A stretch of 9,968 nt of DNA from a bacterium (lineage in GTDB: Bacteria; Zixibacteria; MSB-5A5; GN15; FEB-12), in assembly GCA_030640905.1 (NCBI GenBank), contig DAOWIM010000113.1, forward strand, positions 1 to 9,968, given 5' to 3'. Both the position numbers and the translations under genes were made by a program. The notes beneath the pieces were generated by a model, which made no database searches, was not told the origin of the DNA, and saw nothing but the letters and a program-made list of their open reading frames with translations. Below, one piece after another: positions 8,166-9,968 of the stretch (the first letter of the stretch is position 1; each line of letters begins with the position of its first letter).

Positions 8166-8906
8166 TTAGAGATGTTCTATTCGTTTTAGGTCACCAGGTG
8201 TATCTATCGAGACCGTCCTGGCCTGTGTTCGGTACACTCTGATTTTTCCGTGATTTTCAACTATCCGTAACTGTTCCAGCGACTCCATCTTCTCAAACTG
8301 ACCGCGTTTCCAGTTGGAATAATCAGCGAGGCCGGTCTTTCTGAAGAAGTAAATTCCAATGTGCTTGAGAAACCGAAATTGTTTGACCCGATGGTTCCCG
8401 TCGACATCCTGCAAGTATGGAATCGGAAAGCGGGAAAACCACAGAGCGTAGCCGTCTGACCCAACTGCAACTTTGACCACATTGGGGTCAAAGAGGTCTG
8501 TGTCGGTATCAATCGGGTGCGCCAGAGTAGCAAAGTGGTCTGATCGATCCGCCCTGAATTTCCTGATGGCTGATGAGAGCACCGCTGAACGCAGACCAAA
8601 ATTGTCGCCCTGGATATTCATCACGATATCGCCGCCGATTTTCCCCGCCGCCTCGGCTACACGATCGGAGCCGGTCCGGTGCTTTTTCGATGTCCGCACC
8701 ACTTCGGCGCCAAAGGAGGATGCGACAGAAGCGATCTCGGAGCTGTCGGTAGCGATAGCCAGCCGATCAATCAACTTCGACCGTGACGCCTCTTTCCAAA
8801 CATAATAAAGAAGCGGCTTTCCGCGGTACTGGTAGAGCACCTTTCCGGAAAACCGCCGCGAGCCAAGTCTGGCCGGGATTATCGCCGTTACCCTCGGAGT
8901 CGTCAT
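8166..8906 (-). CDS. kdsB: 3-deoxy-manno-octulosonate cytidylyltransferase (CMP-Kdo synthetase)
   Basis: Activates Kdo with CTP to CMP-Kdo for the LPS inner core; cytoplasmic, Mg-dependent. The product is 246 residues, normal for the family. Motifs are the nucleotide-binding IPARLGSRRFSGKVL (10-24), HRTGSDRVAEA (76-86), NIQGD with Asp101, ATLAHPI (126-132), DPNVVKVAV (140-148), YALWFSRFPIPY (153-164), KHIGIY (181-186) and DTPGDL with Asp235. Asp101 and Asp235 correspond to the Mg-binding aspartates known in KdsB. Odd points are QGDNF in place of the usual QGDEP, and SGKVL in place of PGKPL. I chose ATG 8904-8906, which overlaps the upstream stop as ATGA and gives a family-like N-terminus. An in-frame ATG at 8916-8918 would add four residues (MDEE). 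A Kdo variant or a related 3-deoxy sugar acid is a possible alternative substrate. Confidence 0.9.
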   Translation of the reverse strand: MTTPRVTAIIPARLGSRRFSGKVLYQYRGKPLLYYVWKEASRSKLIDRLAIATDSSEIASVASSFGAEVVRTSKKHRTGSDRVAEAAGKIGGDIVMNIQGDNFGLRSAVLSSAIRKFRADRSDHFATLAHPIDTDTDLFDPNVVKVAVGSDGYALWFSRFPIPYLQDVDGNHRVKQFRFLKHIGIYFFRKTGLADYSNWKRGQFEKMESLEQLRIVENHGKIRVYRTQARTVSIDTPGDLKRIEHL

Positions 8907-9079
8907 TTCCTCATCCATTTCATATAATAGACTCCAGACCTGTAATCCGGCTCGGCAAACTCACGGGCAAGGGCTGAAAGCACCGAAAAATAGAGGGAAA
9001 ATCTCTTCGTCTTCTCAATTGTCAGAGGGAACCGGGCTAGCTGTGATCGCTGTTTGGCTTCGGTACTTCTTAGCGGCAT
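8903..9079 (-). CDS. Small basic hypothetical protein (58 aa) overlapping kdsB
   Basis: Not a recognised family. The frame is open for 58 codons from ATG 9077-9079 to TGA 8903-8905. The stop shares bases with the kdsB start (ATGA), the classic sign of coupled genes. The product is strongly basic (about 12 Lys/Arg against 5 Asp/Glu) and aromatic-rich, with a mixed hydrophobic patch RFSLYFSVLSALAREF at 26-41. It ends in a YYMKWMRK tail. There is no signal peptide, Cys pair or clear transmembrane helix; an amphipathic, membrane- or RNA-associated peptide is possible. No Shine-Dalgarno precedes the ATG, but a good sigma-70-like promoter ends five bases upstream, so the mRNA may be leaderless. Alternatives are a decayed remnant of a longer gene or a translated leader for kdsB. 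Reality rests on frame, overlap and promoter, not homology. Confidence 0.6.
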   Translation of the reverse strand: MPLRSTEAKQRSQLARFPLTIEKTKRFSLYFSVLSALAREFAEPDYRSGVYYMKWMRK

Positions 9080-9084
9080 AAGCC

Positions 9085-9112
9085 AAGATATGAAAACTCA
9101 GTTCCCTGTCAA
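9085..9112 (-). promoter_or_regulatory. Sigma-70-like promoter for the small ORF-kdsB-pyrG operon
   Basis: On the minus strand, a perfect -35 TTGACA (9107-9112), a 16-bp spacer and a -10 TATCTT (9085-9090). Transcription would begin about 6-7 bases downstream, at or next to the ATG at 9079, leaving essentially no leader. Four of six -10 bases match the consensus. Confidence 0.5.
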
Positions 9113-9172
9113 GCATTTTGACGCTGGAGTGGTTTTTACCGCCGGATCTTTCCTAAAGATGGGACTTGTCCC
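9108..9172. promoter_or_regulatory. Cluster of three short palindromes in the divergent control region
   Basis: Three inverted repeats lie in the spacer between the divergent small ORF and PAS gene: GTCAA-GCATT-TTGAC (9108-9122), ATCTTT-CCT-AAAGAT (9146-9160) and GGGAC-TT-GTCCC (9161-9172). The last two abut exactly. The first covers most of the minus-strand -35 element and the other two lie between the candidate sigma-28 elements, so they are placed as operators would be. Their origin by chance cannot be excluded. Confidence 0.4.
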
Positions 9173-9181
9173 TGCCGACAA
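9154..9181 (+). promoter_or_regulatory. Sigma-28 (FliA)-like promoter candidate for the PAS gene
   Basis: TAAA at 9154-9157 and GCCGACAA at 9174-9181, separated by 16 bases. This resembles the sigma-28 consensus TAAA-N15-GCCGATAA, with one mismatch in the -10 box and one extra spacer base. The expected start of transcription is about 35-40 bases before the GTG at 9226, a sensible leader. No good sigma-70 pair was found on the plus strand here. Confidence 0.4.
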
Positions 9182-9225
9182 AGTAAACAGGTGTCTCAAT
9201 TTGAAACGAGCGAAGGGAACCCGCC

Positions 9226-9968
9226 GTGAAACAGTTTCAGGATGAATCGCTGGCGACTATCGAATCGCCTCGCATTACACTACAAACTCGTCGCTTTAGC
9301 CCGAATGCAAACGAACAGGAAGTTGCCATAGCATCGCTATTTGTCGGCATGAGACTGGGTCGACCACTGTGCGATAGCCATCGAGAATTTCTTGATCAAA
9401 TGGCCCCGGGTCGGGCTATCACATTTATGATACAGGGCAATCGTTATCTTCATCCGGCTGATGTCGAACTGTTTCCGATGGAACTGATCGCATCGTCGAT
9501 AAACCACGATGATCAGGCATTTTACTCGCATCGTTTGCGCTCGGCCGGTCCGGATGGTATCGACTGTCGGGTTCACACCGTAGTTCTTAACCCCGGTCAA
9601 CCGACTCCCCTGGTGCTTGGGTTCTTTGGTCCCGATCACGAACTGACGCGACCAGATTTTGAAAACGGCTTTTTCGATTCCGCGTTGCGACTCCGAGAGG
9701 TTTATGCCTCTCTTGAAGGTGTCTCCCTGATGATCACCGAACGTCTCAGTGTGGATCAGGCGGTTGTTGTGGTCAATCGCAGTTCCGGCCGAATCCTGGC
9801 GGCGAATCCCTCGGCTGTGACCTTGCTCGACGCTCCCGAGAGCAGATGGCTGGATCGAGAATTCGGATCGCTACCGGCTGAGATGTTCAGTATGGAGTCT
9901 GGCCGAAAGCTTAATATCGACAATGTCAGCGAAGGTGAGTTTCACGCCTCAGTCATAACGCTTGAAGG
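9226..9968 (+). CDS. PAS-containing sensor or regulatory protein, N-terminal part (cut by window edge)
   Basis: Open from GTG 9226-9228 to the window end (247 codons plus 2 bases). AAGGGA (9213-9218) lies seven bases before the GTG. An in-frame TGA at 9202 and the absence of any earlier start fix this choice. Residues 1-150 are a soluble domain of no recognised family, without membrane segments. A short helical linker follows (about 150-174, with ALRLREVYASLEGVSLMI). It leads into a PAS-like segment, QAVVVVNRSSGRILAANPSAVTLL at 178-201, which has the usual hydrophobic strand, D/N-x-x-G turn and N-x-A helix. Such an order is common in cytoplasmic histidine kinases, sigma-54 activators and diguanylate cyclases, whose output domain would lie past the edge. 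The output type is unknown. If the upstream sigma-28 site is real, a motility link is possible. Confidence 0.75.
   Translation, partial: MKQFQDESLATIESPRITLQTRRFSPNANEQEVAIASLFVGMRLGRPLCDSHREFLDQMAPGRAITFMIQGNRYLHPADVELFPMELIASSINHDDQAFYSHRLRSAGPDGIDCRVHTVVLNPGQPTPLVLGFFGPDHELTRPDFENGFFDSALRLREVYASLEGVSLMITERLSVDQAVVVVNRSSGRILAANPSAVTLLDAPESRWLDREFGSLPAEMFSMESGRKLNIDNVSEGEFHASVITLE

Noticed and set aside
8907..8918. Longer kdsB start adding MDEE
   Set aside because: The in-frame ATG at 8918 is possible, but the Shine-Dalgarno-like GGAG is 13 bases away, and the ATGA overlap plus family N-terminus favour 8906.
8941..9060. Possible c-di-GMP (GEMM-type) riboswitch because of GGGCAAG and GGCAAAC strings on the plus strand
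   Set aside because: The conserved core elements and stem order are absent, and the same bases are explained by the small minus-strand coding frame.
9053..9088. TTGGCTT/AAGCCAA 7-bp inverted repeat
   Set aside because: The arms are about 20 bases apart with no T tract, and half lies within the small ORF; not enough for a terminator or attenuator call.
9160..9175. Sigma-54-like TGGGAC...TGC element
   Set aside because: The GC of the -12 box is one base too far from the GG of the -24 box, and sigma-54 spacing is strict; the overlapping sigma-28-like reading fits better.
9227..9239. Palindrome TGAAAC-A-GTTTCA at the start of the PAS gene
   Set aside because: It lies within the first codons of the gene and is short; likely chance, although an operator role is not excluded.
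9054..9245. Plus-strand 63-codon frame from a TTG upstream of the PAS gene
   Set aside because: It runs through the divergent promoter region and palindromes, has no Shine-Dalgarno, resembles no protein, and overlaps the better-supported GTG start and the small minus-strand gene.
9337..9639. Minus-strand 100-codon frame within the PAS gene
   Set aside because: It is the antisense of a convincing plus-strand frame that has a Shine-Dalgarno and a PAS-like domain; the translated sequence looks random.

Overview
The window looks like ordinary chromosome from a Gram-negative bacterium of intermediate G+C. The evidence is a CMP-Kdo synthetase (LPS inner core), a Wza-type SLBB export protein with its Wzz-type partner, and a possible sigma-28-like promoter. 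I cannot name a taxon. No tRNA, rRNA, CRISPR, insertion sequence, phage or plasmid signature was seen.

Region 1 (1-5245, minus strand) is a cell-surface polysaccharide block. In transcription order it holds a YfhO/GT-C-like multi-pass membrane protein, an outer-membrane OPX/SLBB export protein, a Wzz/GNVR chain-length regulator without a kinase domain, and a DegT/DnrJ/EryC1/StrS sugar aminotransferase that runs off the left edge. The export and Wzz genes overlap by four bases (GTGA). The others are spaced by about 65-70 bases, so one operon is likely. Together they would make an amino-sugar precursor, control chain length and export the polymer.

Region 2 (5287-6390, plus strand) is one PIG-V/Gpi18-like GT-C mannosyltransferase, divergent from the polysaccharide block across only 41 bp and convergent with pyrG.

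Region 3 (6476-9079, minus strand) is a compact operon: a 58-codon small gene, then kdsB, then pyrG. The small gene stops inside the kdsB start (ATGA) and kdsB ends 16 bases before pyrG. CTP synthase next to CMP-Kdo synthetase fits CTP supply for LPS. The small gene is not recognisable to me. It sits behind a good sigma-70-like promoter placed so that the mRNA would start at or next to its ATG.

Region 4 (9080-9968) has a 146-bp divergent control region with three short palindromes and a sigma-28-like promoter candidate. It is followed on the plus strand by the first 247 codons of a PAS-containing sensor or regulatory protein cut by the right edge.

No clearly novel multi-gene system is visible. 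The observations most worth following are the small gene upstream of kdsB with its possibly leaderless promoter, and the structured divergent region in front of the PAS gene.
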